Of a stretch of DNA of 64,000 nt, positions 33,441-42,605 are shown piece after piece (positions within the stretch are counted from its first letter, which is position 1; each line of letters begins with the position of its first letter). A model generated the notes under the pieces. The model ran no database searches. It saw only the letters and a list, made by a program, of their open reading frames with translations, and was not told where the DNA came from. The DNA lies in contig NZ_BLAJ01000001.1 in assembly GCF_009176305.1 (NCBI RefSeq), positions 930,001 through 994,000 of the forward strand, in the 5' to 3' direction. Source of the DNA: Martinezella dioscoreae (GTDB lineage: Bacteria > Pseudomonadota > Alphaproteobacteria > Rhizobiales > Rhizobiaceae). A program made the translations under genes and the position numbers.

Positions 33441-34096
33441 ATGGTCCACACGATCTCGGCGGTCAGATGGGGTTCGGCCCGGTCGCCCCGGAGCCGAATG
33501 AGCCCTATTTCCATGCCGAATGGGAAAAGCGGGCGCTCGGTATCACGCTTTCCTGCGGCGCCTTCGGTGCCTGGACGATCGATGAAAGCCGGCATGCGCG
33601 CGAAAACATTCCGCCGGCGAGCTATCTCGGCGCCAGCTATTATGAGATCTGGACTCGTGCCGTCGATATGCTCCTGGAGCGGCATGGTTTTGCGACGGCC
33701 GAGGAGTTGCGCAGCGGTCACTCGCTCGAACAGGGCAGGGTGCCGAAGCGGGTTCTGACGGCTGACATGGTCGACGGTGTGCTGGCCAAGGGCGGCCCTT
33801 GCGATCGACCGGTCGATACTGCACCGCTCTTTGCCGTCGGCGATCATGTCCGCACCAAGAACTTCAACCCGACCGGCCACACAAGGTTACCGCGCTATGC
33901 CCGCGCAAAGACGGGTGTCATCGAAGCGGTGCAGGGCTCCTTCGTCTTCCCTGACGACAATGCCCATGGCCGCGGCGAAAATCCGCAATGGGTTTATACG
34001 GTCGTCTTCGACGGTGCCGAGATCTGGGGCGAGGGCGCCGATCCCTCGTTGACCGTCTCGATCGACGCTTGGGAGAGCTATCTTGAGCGCGTGTGA
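33437..34096 (+). CDS. nthB: Nitrile hydratase beta subunit
   Basis: 219 residues; the ATG overlaps the alpha stop (ATGA). Typical beta opening [16 protein letters not shown], then [40 protein letters not shown] (holding a conserved Arg near the active site), and the SH3-like C-terminal barrel ([39 protein letters not shown]). Pairs with the alpha subunit to form the heterodimer. It is followed by the accessory gene in overlapping frame. Confidence 0.94.
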   Translation: MNGPHDLGGQMGFGPVAPEPNEPYFHAEWEKRALGITLSCGAFGAWTIDESRHARENIPPASYLGASYYEIWTRAVDMLLERHGFATAEELRSGHSLEQGRVPKRVLTADMVDGVLAKGGPCDRPVDTAPLFAVGDHVRTKNFNPTGHTRLPRYARAKTGVIEAVQGSFVFPDDNAHGRGENPQWVYTVVFDGAEIWGEGADPSLTVSIDAWESYLERV

Positions 34097-34460
34097 GGTG
34101 ACGTCGCCTCTGGCACAATCCCCCGGATTGCCGAAGTCTGTCGATGGAGAGCCGATCTTTCCGGAACCTTGGGCGGCAGAGGCTTTCGCCATGACAGTTC
34201 ATTTGCATGAGCAGGGCCTGTTTGACTGGAGCGAATGGGCGGAACGGCTGTCCGGCGAGTTGCACAAGCCCGGCCGCGCGATTGACGGCAGCGACTATTT
34301 CGATTGCTGGGTGGCGGCTCTGTCCGGCTTGCTGGTGTCAAAGGGTATCGCGGATGCCAACGCGATCTTGGCCCTGCAACAAAGCTGGCAGCGTGCGGCG
34401 GAGGCCACGCCGCATGGTAAGCCGATTGTGCTTGAAAACGATCCTCAATACACGACATAA
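34083..34460 (+). CDS. Nitrile hydratase accessory (activator) protein
   Basis: 125 residues from a TTG at 34083 that overlaps the end of the beta gene; a GTG at 34098 just after the beta stop is the alternative start. The sequence (EPWAAEAFAMTVHLHEQGLFDWSEWAERL, then DYFDCWVAALSGLLVSKGI) resembles the N-terminal part of the beta subunit, as in the activators that help insert cobalt and oxidise the claw cysteines. Overlap with beta suggests coupled translation. Last gene of the cluster; no amidase gene is present. Confidence 0.88.
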   Translation: MSACEVTSPLAQSPGLPKSVDGEPIFPEPWAAEAFAMTVHLHEQGLFDWSEWAERLSGELHKPGRAIDGSDYFDCWVAALSGLLVSKGIADANAILALQQSWQRAAEATPHGKPIVLENDPQYTT

Positions 34461-34526
34461 GCGCGTGGTGGCGGCGACGGCTTTTTACCGCTTGCTTCCA
34501 TCAACCGAATCCTGCCAAGTCGAACC

Positions 34527-35654
34527 ATGCAATTCGCGCCGCAACAAGATGAAGCGCTCAAGGCCGTCGCAAACTGGCTGAAAGAGGGGCGCTCGCCGTT
34601 GTTCCGTCTGTTCGGCTATGCCGGCACGGGCAAGACGACGCTTGCGCGGCATTTCGCCGAGCATGTGGATGGCGAAGTGCTGTTCGCTGCCTTTACCGGC
34701 AAGGCGGCGCAGGTGCTGCGCTCACGCGGCGCCTCGAATGCCAAGACCATCCATTCGCTGATCTACCGGCCGCGCGGCGAGGAAGCTGTTGAGGACGAAG
34801 AGACAGGCAAGACATCGATTGCCCCGATGTTCACGATCAACCGTCAGAGCCCGGTTGCCAAGGCCGCGCTGATCATCGTCGATGAGTGCTCGATGGTGGA
34901 CGAGGCGCTTGGCAAGGATCTGATGAGTTTTGGTACGCCCATTCTCGTGCTCGGCGATCCCGGCCAGCTCCCGCCCGTTTCCGGCGGTGGTTTCTTCACG
35001 AATGAGGAACCGGATTATCTTCTGACGGACATTCACCGCCAGGCACGCGACAATCCGATCATCCAGCTCGCCATGCAGGTGCGTGAGGGCAAGGAAATCA
35101 TGCATGGGGACTATGGCACCGCACAGGTGATCTCGAAGAACGAGGTCACGCAGCCGCTGGTGCTGGAGGCCGATCAGGTGCTCGTCGGTACCAACAGGAC
35201 GCGCCGGCGCTACAATCAGCGTCTGCGTGAGCTCAAGGGTTTTACAGCCGATTATCCGCAATCCGGCGATAAGCTGGTCTGCCTGCGCAACGACCCCGCC
35301 AAGGGGCTGCTCAACGGCTCCCTCTGGCAGGTGATGACCTCTTCCAGGGAAACGACGAAGCCGGGCATCAATCTGCTGGTGCGTCCGGAAGATGACGACA
35401 TGGATCGCGGGGCAGCGAAGATCAAGCTCTTGAAGCAGGCCTTCGAGGATGTCGAGGGCGAGATCCCGTGGTCGACGCGCAAGCGCTACGACGAATTCGA
35501 TTACGGCTATGCGCTGACCGTACATAAGGCTCAGGGTTCGCAGTGGAACAATGTCGTGCTGTTCGATGAGAGCTGGGCATTTCGCGATACGCGGGAGCGT
35601 TGGCTCTACACGGCGATCACCCGTGCCGCTGAGACGCTGACGATTGTCCGTTAA
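34527..35654 (+). CDS. RecD/Pif1-like superfamily 1 helicase
   Basis: 375 residues. Walker A GYAGTGKTTLARHF at about 30-43, FAAFTGKAAQVLRSRG, Walker B LIIVDECSMVDE (about 112-123), GDPGQLPPVSGGGFF, LTDIHRQARDNPII. The C-terminal motor half has VLVGTNRTRRRYNQRL, GYALTVHKAQGSQWNNVVLF and WLYTAITRAAETL. It is shorter than RecD2, lacking the N-terminal helix-hairpin-helix region, and resembles stand-alone AAA_30 helicases. Probable 5'-3' DNA helicase in repair. Same direction as the nitrile hydratase genes, 66 bases after them, but no functional link is evident. Confidence 0.88.
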   Translation: MQFAPQQDEALKAVANWLKEGRSPLFRLFGYAGTGKTTLARHFAEHVDGEVLFAAFTGKAAQVLRSRGASNAKTIHSLIYRPRGEEAVEDEETGKTSIAPMFTINRQSPVAKAALIIVDECSMVDEALGKDLMSFGTPILVLGDPGQLPPVSGGGFFTNEEPDYLLTDIHRQARDNPIIQLAMQVREGKEIMHGDYGTAQVISKNEVTQPLVLEADQVLVGTNRTRRRYNQRLRELKGFTADYPQSGDKLVCLRNDPAKGLLNGSLWQVMTSSRETTKPGINLLVRPEDDDMDRGAAKIKLLKQAFEDVEGEIPWSTRKRYDEFDYGYALTVHKAQGSQWNNVVLFDESWAFRDTRERWLYTAITRAAETLTIVR

Positions 35655-35819
35655 CAGGACATCCTGAGTCTTGGCTCAGTGATGTCGCGCCCCGGTGACT
35701 TGGTTCGATCTTCTCCATCAAAGTTTTGCATGGATTGATGTCGGAATCTCGTTGGTTTTGCTGCGCATAATGGCATAAAACGACACTGCCATCCGCTTTG
35801 AAAATCAGGGATTTTGACT

Positions 35820-36572
35820 ATGCCCGCCAAGCTTTCCGTGAACCTCAACGCTATCGCGATGCTGCGCAACCGGCGTGATCTTCCCTGGCCGAGCGTCACA
35901 GGTTTGGGCCGTATCGCGCTTGCCGCCGGCGCCAGCGGTCTGACCGTTCATCCGCGTCCCGATCAGCGGCATGTCCGCTTTTCCGACCTGCCCGATATCC
36001 GCGCGCTGATCGATGACGAGTTTCCGGAAGCGGAATTCAATATCGAGGGCTATCCGAGCGACGAATTCTTCGATCTCTGTGCTTCGGCGGAGCCCGAACA
36101 GGTGACGCTCGTGCCCGACGACCCCGCGCAGGCGACGTCGGATCACGGCTGGGATTTTCGCAAGAACCGCGACTTGCTGGTCGAAGTCGTCGCCAAGTAC
36201 AAGACGATCGGCTGCCGCGTGTCCCTCTTTGCCGACGGCGACGGCGATGCCGAGGCGGTGAAGATCGCCAGGGAAGTGGGCGCCGACCGCATCGAACTTT
36301 ATACCGGCCCTTACGGTGGCTGCTACGACGATCCGCAGAAGGCTGCCGTCATTCTCGAAGCGCTGGGGAAGACCGCCGATGCAGCCTTCGCCAATGGCCT
36401 TGACGTCAATGCCGGTCACGACCTGACAGTCGCCAACCTGCCGGCGCTGTTGAAGCGCATTCCGAAACTTGCGGAGACTTCGATTGGTCATGGGCTGACT
36501 GCCGACGCGCTGGAATATGGCATGGCCGAAACGGTGCGGCGCTTCCGCCGGGCTTGCGGGCAGGTGGTTTGA
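35820..36572 (+). CDS. pdxJ: Pyridoxine 5'-phosphate synthase
   Basis: 250 residues from [10 protein letters not shown]; a TTG two codons earlier is less likely. It condenses 1-deoxyxylulose 5-phosphate with 3-amino-1-hydroxyacetone phosphate to make vitamin B6. Family motifs: [90 protein letters not shown] and [16 protein letters not shown]. Standard length. Stand-alone gene. Confidence 0.96.
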   Translation: MPAKLSVNLNAIAMLRNRRDLPWPSVTGLGRIALAAGASGLTVHPRPDQRHVRFSDLPDIRALIDDEFPEAEFNIEGYPSDEFFDLCASAEPEQVTLVPDDPAQATSDHGWDFRKNRDLLVEVVAKYKTIGCRVSLFADGDGDAEAVKIAREVGADRIELYTGPYGGCYDDPQKAAVILEALGKTADAAFANGLDVNAGHDLTVANLPALLKRIPKLAETSIGHGLTADALEYGMAETVRRFRRACGQVV

Positions 36573-36634
36573 TCGGCGGGATCTGCCGTTGGTGAGATAG
36601 CGGCGTGCACGCGTGATAAGCGGATGCGCTGTCA

Positions 36635-37147
36635 CTATCGGGCTGATTTTGTCTGCCGCTGACCTAACAGCCAGCCGTAGAATGCACCCCATGCCGCGCC
36701 AGGAATCAGGCTTAAAGTACCGAGAACGGCAATGTTTTGGCCATTCGTGATATCGGACCCATTGAACGCCATCATAGCGCCGAAAAACTGCGCGGCGGTT
36801 ACGCATCCGCCAATGATGACAAGAAGGGGTAAAAGCCGTCCTAGTGTCAGTTGGCGCAGAACCGTCACATGGAGAAGGAAAGTGATCGGTACTGATAGTG
36901 CCATGGTAATTGGCATCCCTGCCAACGGCACCAACCACCAACGCACATTATAGAAAAATACAGACGGCTCACCGTAGTACCAAAGCGACTGAGTAATCCT
37001 TGGAACAGCATAAACCAGCCAGAGAAGGCCCCAAGCCATCAGAAAAGCGAGGAGAGCCTTGCCAATGCTGGGCGAAGTATCGCTTCGTTCCATTTCTTTA
37101 ATTGCCGCTCCTCCTGCTCCATCTTTGTGCATTTTAGCACGGTTCAT
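36635..37147 (-). CDS. Hypothetical membrane protein
   Basis: 170 residues. After a polar N-terminus of about 28 residues come four hydrophobic segments (about 30-48, 72-98, 105-128 and 137-158). I recognise no family. Start uncertain: MNRAKMHKD at 37147 has no clear ribosome site, and an internal ATG (MERSD) is possible. The gene and its divergent neighbour are visibly richer in A and T than the surrounding genes, which hints at recent acquisition. Confidence 0.6.
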   Translation of the reverse strand: MNRAKMHKDGAGGAAIKEMERSDTSPSIGKALLAFLMAWGLLWLVYAVPRITQSLWYYGEPSVFFYNVRWWLVPLAGMPITMALSVPITFLLHVTVLRQLTLGRLLPLLVIIGGCVTAAQFFGAMMAFNGSDITNGQNIAVLGTLSLIPGAAWGAFYGWLLGQRQTKSAR

Positions 37148-37288
37148 TATAACGAACGTATCACTTCCGTTGTGCTTGTTATCAGATGATCTACGTTAAG
37201 ATGCCTTTCGGCTGCACTACGGAGCCGACCGTCAAGTCATTATCGTATCTTCCTCGTAATCCGATAGGATCATGAAAGATGGAGTTCC

Positions 37289-37741
37289 ATGACTGAAATT
37301 CCCGAAAGCATGAAATTGGAACTGGGCCAATGGAATAATGGTCGTGGTATCGATATTGAAAGCTGGACGGGATGCGTCGGCAACTTTTCACTTGCCGTCG
37401 GATACTCTTCTATATTCTGGCCGAGCTTTGTTGCGCATCGGCAATATATCTTGGTACAGGGTTTCTCCGAAGAAGTGCTGCGATCCTTCGAAAATGACCC
37501 AACCTCGACGCGGCAGTCTGTTGAACGGGTCATGAACCATCTCCACGTCGCGGATATCCAGCATTCGGGATGTACAGATATATCCAGAGATAAGCTCATC
37601 TTTCTCGGCGAGCGACTAGCTGAAATTTTCACGGCAAAGCTCCAGTGGCAATTTCCGGATCGGGAATTTGTCGTGGAATTCGCTAGGCCCGATGATCCAG
37701 AGGAGCTTATGGATTATCAGGTAAGTTTTTTTCAGAGATAA
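37289..37741 (+). CDS. Hypothetical protein, AT-rich gene
   Basis: 150 residues with GGAG five bases before the ATG. Soluble and mixed alpha/beta by appearance, with no signal peptide or membrane span. Recognisable blocks are LELGQWNNGRGIDIESWTG, SIFWPSFVAHRQYIL and RVMNHLHVADIQHSG. Orphan proteins of this size in AT-richer patches are sometimes immunity proteins of toxin loci, but no toxin gene is next to it, so that is only a guess. Divergent from the hypothetical membrane protein. Confidence 0.65.
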   Translation: MTEIPESMKLELGQWNNGRGIDIESWTGCVGNFSLAVGYSSIFWPSFVAHRQYILVQGFSEEVLRSFENDPTSTRQSVERVMNHLHVADIQHSGCTDISRDKLIFLGERLAEIFTAKLQWQFPDREFVVEFARPDDPEELMDYQVSFFQR

Positions 37742-37829
37742 ATTTGGAAGATTGTGTCTCCCCGCGGCACGGAGAGACGATGGCATTCAGCAAGAGCAAG
37801 CATACGAGCCGGCTCGACTTTTCCATAAC

Positions 37830-38717
37830 TCAGCCAGCCAACGCTGCCTTGTGCTCTTCGAAGAAGCTGCGCAGCGTCTGCGGTTCTTTGCCTGTGAGCT
37901 TGTTGAAGTCGTTGGTGAGGATGTCGAATTTGCCGGCGCGAGTGTTGGCATCGGCAGAGACGAGCATGTCGACGACGAATTTCGGCAGGCCGGCGCCGGC
38001 AAGACCGGCGGCGAACTGTTCGTCCGTGACTTGCACAACCTCAAGCGGACGGCCGGTGATCCGGCTGACGACGCTTGCGACGTCCTCAATGGTGACGGCG
38101 GTCGAGCCCGTCAGCGTATAGGTGGCGCTTTCTGTCTTGTCGGAAGCCAGGGCGGCGGCGATGGCGAGTGCGCAATCTTCGCGGCTGATGTTGCTGATAC
38201 GGCCGCCGCCGGTTGCTGTATACCATTTGCCGGTTTCGAGGCTGTGCGGCAGGCCCATCAGGTAGTTGTCGAAGTACCAGGCGTCGCGCAGGATCGTGTA
38301 GCCGATGCCGCTTGCCTTGATGGCGTTTTCAGTGCCGAGGTGGTCAGGTGCGAAGGTGACGAGGGAACCGTCCGGGGCTGGCATTGAGGTATAGAGAACA
38401 TGCTTCACGCCCGCCTTCTTCGCGGCTTCGACGGCAGCCGTGTGTTGCTTCAGGCGCAGGCCGGGTACGGCGAGTGCATCGGTGCTGATGATCAGCAGGC
38501 GATCAACGCCCGCGAAGGCGGCGGGCAGGCCGGCGGTATCATCGAAATCGGCCTTGCGGGTGATGACGCCCTTGGCGGCGAGATCGGCAAGCTTTTCGGG
38601 GCTGCGCGTTGCGGCGACGATGCGGCCGGGAGCGACCTTGTATGTCTCCAGCAGGTGATGAATGACGCGCTGGCCAAGCTTACCGGCGGCGCCGGTGACG
38701 AGAAGAGTGCTGCTCAT
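37830..38717 (-). CDS. NmrA/QorB-type NAD(P)H-dependent reductase (atypical SDR)
   Basis: 295 residues from MSSTLLVTGAAGKLGQRV, with an AGGG-like site upstream. N-terminal Rossmann fold (VTGAAGKLG at about 7-15; VAATRSPEKLADLAAKGV), then VKHVLYTSMPAP, GIGYTILRDAWYFDNYL, and TLTGSTAVTIEDVASVVSRITGRP. The organisation matches E. coli QorB (YtfG), a quinone or azo-compound reductase-like protein. It is divergent from an HxlR regulator, as with qorB and its redox-sensing HxlR regulator in other bacteria. The substrate is inferred. Confidence 0.88.
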   Translation of the reverse strand: MSSTLLVTGAAGKLGQRVIHHLLETYKVAPGRIVAATRSPEKLADLAAKGVITRKADFDDTAGLPAAFAGVDRLLIISTDALAVPGLRLKQHTAAVEAAKKAGVKHVLYTSMPAPDGSLVTFAPDHLGTENAIKASGIGYTILRDAWYFDNYLMGLPHSLETGKWYTATGGGRISNISREDCALAIAAALASDKTESATYTLTGSTAVTIEDVASVVSRITGRPLEVVQVTDEQFAAGLAGAGLPKFVVDMLVSADANTRAGKFDILTNDFNKLTGKEPQTLRSFFEEHKAALAG

Positions 38718-38854
38718 ATGTTTTCCCTTGTTGGACCGCCGCACATTAACAGCGGTTTGTTGCTCTCAAAAAGAGACTAGCACTAGAATAGGAATTGACT
38801 TCATGGTGTAAAGGAGGCAGTTTTTGGGCTCCAAGTTACCAAAAGGGAACCGGC
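38718..38854. promoter_or_regulatory. Divergent promoter region, candidate HxlR operator
   Basis: 137 bases between the NmrA-type reductase and the HxlR gene. It contains CTAGCACTAG at 38778-38787 within the sequence GACTAGCACTAGAATAG, a symmetric candidate for a dimeric winged-helix repressor. No promoter is placed with certainty. Confidence 0.35.
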
Positions 38855-39271
38855 ATGGCAGCCAGCGCCGTCGTCAATCTGCGCAGCAAAAATCCGCCGC
38901 TGCGCGACTTCGATCTCAGCAATCTTGATTTCGGCAATTGCCCCGTCCGGGACCTGATCTCGCAGATCGGCGGAAAATGGTCGGTGCTATTGCTGGAAAC
39001 ACTGGCCAAGCGACCGTATCGTTTCGGCGAACTGCGTCGGCTGGTGCCCGATATTTCCCAGCGCATGCTGACGCAGACGCTGCGTGACCTGCAGCGCGAC
39101 GGCTATATCGACCGGGAGGTATTTCCCACCAAGCCGCCGAGCGTCGAATATCGGATGACAGAACTCGGCCATTCGCTGTACGAGCCGCTGGCTCATCTCC
39201 TGAATTGGGCAGAAGCCAATCACGAGGCCGTCAAGGCCGCCCGCGCCCGTTTCGATCAATCGCCGGACTGA
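38855..39271 (+). CDS. HxlR-family winged-helix regulator
   Basis: 138 residues from MAASAVVN; a start 20 codons earlier is weaker. HxlR pattern: CPVRDLISQIGGKWSVLLLETLAKR in pieces (about 29-55), RFGELRRLVPDISQRMLTQTLRDLQRDGYIDREVF, PSVEYRMTELG. Cys29 precedes the first helix in the position where YodB/QorR-type members carry a redox- or quinone-sensing cysteine. It is divergent from the reductase gene and ten bases upstream of the FAD monooxygenase gene, so it probably represses both. Confidence 0.9.
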   Translation: MAASAVVNLRSKNPPLRDFDLSNLDFGNCPVRDLISQIGGKWSVLLLETLAKRPYRFGELRRLVPDISQRMLTQTLRDLQRDGYIDREVFPTKPPSVEYRMTELGHSLYEPLAHLLNWAEANHEAVKAARARFDQSPD

Positions 39272-39281
39272 GCCGCCCATC

Positions 39282-40529
39282 GTGAAGCCTTTGAAGATTG
39301 CTATCGTCGGCGCCGGACCTGCCGGCCTTGCCGCCTCTCTCTTTCTCACTCGCGCTGGTCATACCACCGATATCATCGAACGGTTCGATAGCCCGGCTCC
39401 CGTCGGTTCGGCGCTAATGCTGCAGCCGACCGGATTGACGGTGCTTGAGTCGCTTGGGCTTGGTCCGGCGATCCATGCGGCCGGCAATCGCATCGATCGA
39501 TTGTTCGGCACGGAGACCACTCGCGGCCGCATCGTCCTCGATGTGCGCTACAACGCGCTGCCGGGCGGGCGCTACGGGCTTGGCGTTCATCGTGCGGCGC
39601 TGTTCGATACGCTTTACGATGAAGTCTCTGCACGGCGACATCCGATCCATACGGGACAGCGTGTTATCGGTGTGACGGAGGAGGGTGGTGAATGCTTTCT
39701 CTCCGTCGAAGGGGATGGGCGCCTCGGGCCTTACGATCTCGTCATCGACGCCAGCGGGGCGCGCTCGGAACTGGTCGCGGCCTCGCCCGTCGCGCCGCGT
39801 GCCCGCAACCTTATTTACGGCGCTTTCTGGGCGACGCTCGATTGCCCCGAAGGGTTGGTGGATCGAGCGGCGCTGACGCAGCGTTATGACAAGGCCAGCG
39901 TGATGATCGGCGTCTTACCGATCGGCAGTAGAAGGCCGGATTTGCCGAAGCAGGCGGCTCTGTTCTGGAGCTTGAAAGTCGCTGACGCCGATGAGGTACG
40001 CAAGCGTGGGCTTGAGCGCTGGAAGCAGACGATCCGCGGCTACTGGCCGGAATGCGAGCCCTTACTGGAGCAGATCATCGATTGGGACCAACTGACGCTG
40101 GCGCGCTATGCCCATCGCACTGTGATGACGCCCTATAGCGGACGGACTGTCTTCGTCGGCGATGCGGCCCATTCCACCAGCCCGCAGCTCGGGCAGGGTG
40201 CCAACATGGCGTTGCTCGATGTCGCGGCTCTGGCGCATGCTCTGGCAGGACATGAAACCATCGAAGCCGCTCTTGCTGCCTATGCCAAGGCGCGGTGGGT
40301 GCATGTGCGGCTTTTTCAGCTGCTCTCTGCTGCCTTTACGCCCTTCTACCAATCGGATTCGGCAGCATTGGCCTGGATCCGAGACCGGCTGGTCGCGACC
40401 ATTTCCAAAGTGCCTCCCGCGCCCCAGATCCTGGCGGGTATCGTTTCAGGCACGCTGGTCGACCCGTTCCATGGCGCCGGTTTGCGGGAATGTGACTGGC
40501 TGCGGCCGGCTCTACCGCAGCCATCGTAA
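39282..40529 (+). CDS. FAD-dependent monooxygenase
   Basis: 415 residues, start GTG at 39282, ten bases after the HxlR stop. N-terminal dinucleotide fold IVGAGPAGLAASLFLTRAG (about 7-25), the DG-like middle (YDLVIDASGARSELV) and the second FAD motif FVGDAAHSTSPQLGQGANMALLD (about 286-308). It belongs to the group A aromatic hydroxylase/UbiH-like family. A transcript shared with the HxlR regulator is likely. It may hydroxylate an aromatic compound or quinone; no substrate can be named. Confidence 0.88.
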   Translation: MKPLKIAIVGAGPAGLAASLFLTRAGHTTDIIERFDSPAPVGSALMLQPTGLTVLESLGLGPAIHAAGNRIDRLFGTETTRGRIVLDVRYNALPGGRYGLGVHRAALFDTLYDEVSARRHPIHTGQRVIGVTEEGGECFLSVEGDGRLGPYDLVIDASGARSELVAASPVAPRARNLIYGAFWATLDCPEGLVDRAALTQRYDKASVMIGVLPIGSRRPDLPKQAALFWSLKVADADEVRKRGLERWKQTIRGYWPECEPLLEQIIDWDQLTLARYAHRTVMTPYSGRTVFVGDAAHSTSPQLGQGANMALLDVAALAHALAGHETIEAALAAYAKARWVHVRLFQLLSAAFTPFYQSDSAALAWIRDRLVATISKVPPAPQILAGIVSGTLVDPFHGAGLRECDWLRPALPQPS

Positions 40530-40544
40530 TCATTTCTCTCGCTC

Positions 40545-40581
40545 GAGCCTTTCCGCTTTTCTCCGCATAGCGGAAAGGCTC
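40545..40581. terminator. Inverted repeat between convergent genes, probable terminator
   Basis: A 12-base perfect stem (GAGCCTTTCCGC and GCGGAAAGGCTC) around a 13-base loop, between the FAD monooxygenase and the convergent MFS gene. No T-run follows immediately on either side, so it may act with Rho or as an RNA-stabilising hairpin. Confidence 0.55.
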
Positions 40582-40619
40582 TACCCCTTTATTTCCAAGT
40601 AATTCCAGACGGAAAACCG

Positions 40620-41846
40620 CTATGCACTTTTCCTGGAATTGCTCTCGGTCAGGAAGGCAAGCAGCGCAATGACCGGGAAGGCGACGCCGATCCAGGAAGC
40701 CAGGTTCCAGCCGCCGGTCGCATAGGCCCAGCCGCCAAGCGCCGAGCCGAGGGCGCCGCCGGCGAAGAAGGTCGCCATGTAGAGGCCGTTGAGGCGGCTG
40801 CGATGTTCGGCGCTGAGCGCAAAAATGGCGCGTTGGCCGAGCACGAGGTTCGTCTGGACGCCGAAGTCCAGCATGATCCCTGACAGCGTCAAGGTGATGA
40901 GTGCCAGCAACGAGCCGCTGCCGGAAAAATGGCCGATCAGGAAGGCGACGATGGCGATCGTCAGAGCGAAGGCGGTGGCAAGCTTCGTCCAGCCGCGATC
41001 GGCAACACGTCCGGCAATCGGCGAGGCGACTGCCCCCGCCGCGCCGGCAAGCGCGAAAAGGGCGATACCATTTTGCGTCAGACCGAAGGCCGGGCTCGCC
41101 AGCAAGAGCGGTGTCGTCGTCCAGAACAGGCTGAAGGCGCCGAACATGCAGGCCTGGTACAGCGCACGACGCTGCAGGACCGGTGTGCGAAGCGCGAGGT
41201 GGCCCATGGAGGACAGCAGCTGCCCATAATGCAGCCTCGTATGGGGCACGCGGGTCGGCAGAACAAGGCGCAGGATGACGATCAGGCCGACCATGACGCC
41301 GGCCGAGATGATATAAACGGCGTGCCAGGAGAGAAGCTCAGACAGGAAGCTCGCAGCCGGGCGGGCGAGCATGATGCCGACGAGCAGGCCGCTCATGACA
41401 TTGCCGACCACAGCGCCGCGGCTGGCGTCCGGCGCCATATGCGCGGCGAAAGGGACAAGGACCTGCACCGCGACGGAAGCCAGGCCGATGCAGAGCGAGG
41501 CGAGCAGGAACAGCGACGGCGAGGAGGCAAAAGCTGCGCCTATGAGCGCGATAGCAGATAGCGCTACCAGCGTCAGTACCAGTTTCCGGTTCTCAAGAAG
41601 GTCGCCGAGTGGGACGATCAGCAACAAGCCGAGGCCGTAGCCGATCTGCGTCAGGGTGACGATAAGGCCGGTCGCCGCCGGGCTGAAGCCGAGCGACTGG
41701 CTGATGGGACCGGCGAGCGGCTGACCATAATAGAGATTGGCGGCTACCAACCCACAGGCGGCGGCGAACATGAATGTGAGAAGCGGCGAAATGGTCTTTT
41801 CGGGGAGCGGCGTGCTCTCCCGTCGGGCAGCGGCAGTTGCGGGCAT
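40620..41846 (-). CDS. MFS transporter, drug-efflux type
   Basis: 408 residues from MPATAAARRES; the open frame continues upstream but without family sequence. About twelve membrane spans. The motif between spans 2 and 3 reads PLGDLLENRKLVL (about 75-90), and the central and later parts (GNVMSGLLVGIMLARP, SPIAGRVADRGW, SRLNGLYMATFFAGGALGSALGGW) match the YfmO/NepI-like exporter branch. The TetR gene lies 53 bases upstream on the same strand, a usual repressor-pump unit. The substrate is unknown. Confidence 0.9.
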   Translation of the reverse strand: MPATAAARRESTPLPEKTISPLLTFMFAAACGLVAANLYYGQPLAGPISQSLGFSPAATGLIVTLTQIGYGLGLLLIVPLGDLLENRKLVLTLVALSAIALIGAAFASSPSLFLLASLCIGLASVAVQVLVPFAAHMAPDASRGAVVGNVMSGLLVGIMLARPAASFLSELLSWHAVYIISAGVMVGLIVILRLVLPTRVPHTRLHYGQLLSSMGHLALRTPVLQRRALYQACMFGAFSLFWTTTPLLLASPAFGLTQNGIALFALAGAAGAVASPIAGRVADRGWTKLATAFALTIAIVAFLIGHFSGSGSLLALITLTLSGIMLDFGVQTNLVLGQRAIFALSAEHRSRLNGLYMATFFAGGALGSALGGWAYATGGWNLASWIGVAFPVIALLAFLTESNSRKSA

Positions 41847-41899
41847 GTTTCGTCCTCGATGCGGGCAGGGAAGCGTGTTCCCCGAAATTTCGATGGAAA

Positions 41900-42517
41900 T
41901 CAGTTCAGCAGTTTCATGGCCGTTTCGGCGACGGCGAGCATATGTTCGGCCTTGCGGCCGGTCTTGCCAATCACGCGCATACCCTTGGTCAGGGCAAGCA
42001 GAGCGCAAGCGGTACTTTCGGGATCGACATGCTTCGGTATGGAGCCATCCTCATGTCCGAGGCGGATCAGATTGAGGATGCGCCTTTCGTCGAAATCGAA
42101 GGCGACGCCGACACGACCGGCGACTTCTTCGTCGAAAAGGGCGAGTTCTGTCGCGCTTCCAACCACGAGGCAGCCGCGGCGGCCGATCTCGCCGCACGAG
42201 GCCTCCGCGAAGAACCTCACCAAAGTCCGTAGCTTTTCATGAGCATTCGGCGCCTCGGCAAGCGCGTCGTCGATAAGCTGCTGACGGACTTGGCGATACC
42301 TGTTGAATGCGGCGAGGAAGACGCCGCGCTTGTCGCCGAAAGCCTTGTAGACGCTGCCTGCGGTCAGCCCCATGGCTTCGGTCAATTCGCTGATCGAGGC
42401 TGCATAATAGCCGCGCTCGGAAAAGACGCGCAGTGCTTCATCGAGCGCGGAATCCATGTCGAATTCACGCGGGCGTCCACGAAGCTTCGGTGCAGTATCG
42501 AGAGTGTCTATCGTCAT
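41900..42517 (-). CDS. TetR-family regulator
   Basis: 205 residues. N-terminal HTH (about 16-62): RGRPREFDMDSALDEALRVFSERGYYAASISELTEAMGLTAGSVYKAFGDKR in pieces. The C-terminal ligand domain follows, with CGEIGRRGCLVVGSATELALFDEEV and ACALLALTKGMRVIGKTG (the AcrR/YxaF-like C-terminal pattern). It directly precedes the MFS pump gene on the same strand and is likely its repressor. Confidence 0.9.
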   Translation of the reverse strand: MTIDTLDTAPKLRGRPREFDMDSALDEALRVFSERGYYAASISELTEAMGLTAGSVYKAFGDKRGVFLAAFNRYRQVRQQLIDDALAEAPNAHEKLRTLVRFFAEASCGEIGRRGCLVVGSATELALFDEEVAGRVGVAFDFDERRILNLIRLGHEDGSIPKHVDPESTACALLALTKGMRVIGKTGRKAEHMLAVAETAMKLLN

Positions 42518-42605
42518 GCCACTCTTTTAGGAAATGATCGTTTCCAAATCAAGCGATTTTTTGCGCCGCAGCAAGACATTGCGAGAATGGCGGTGGCTGG
42601 TTTCG

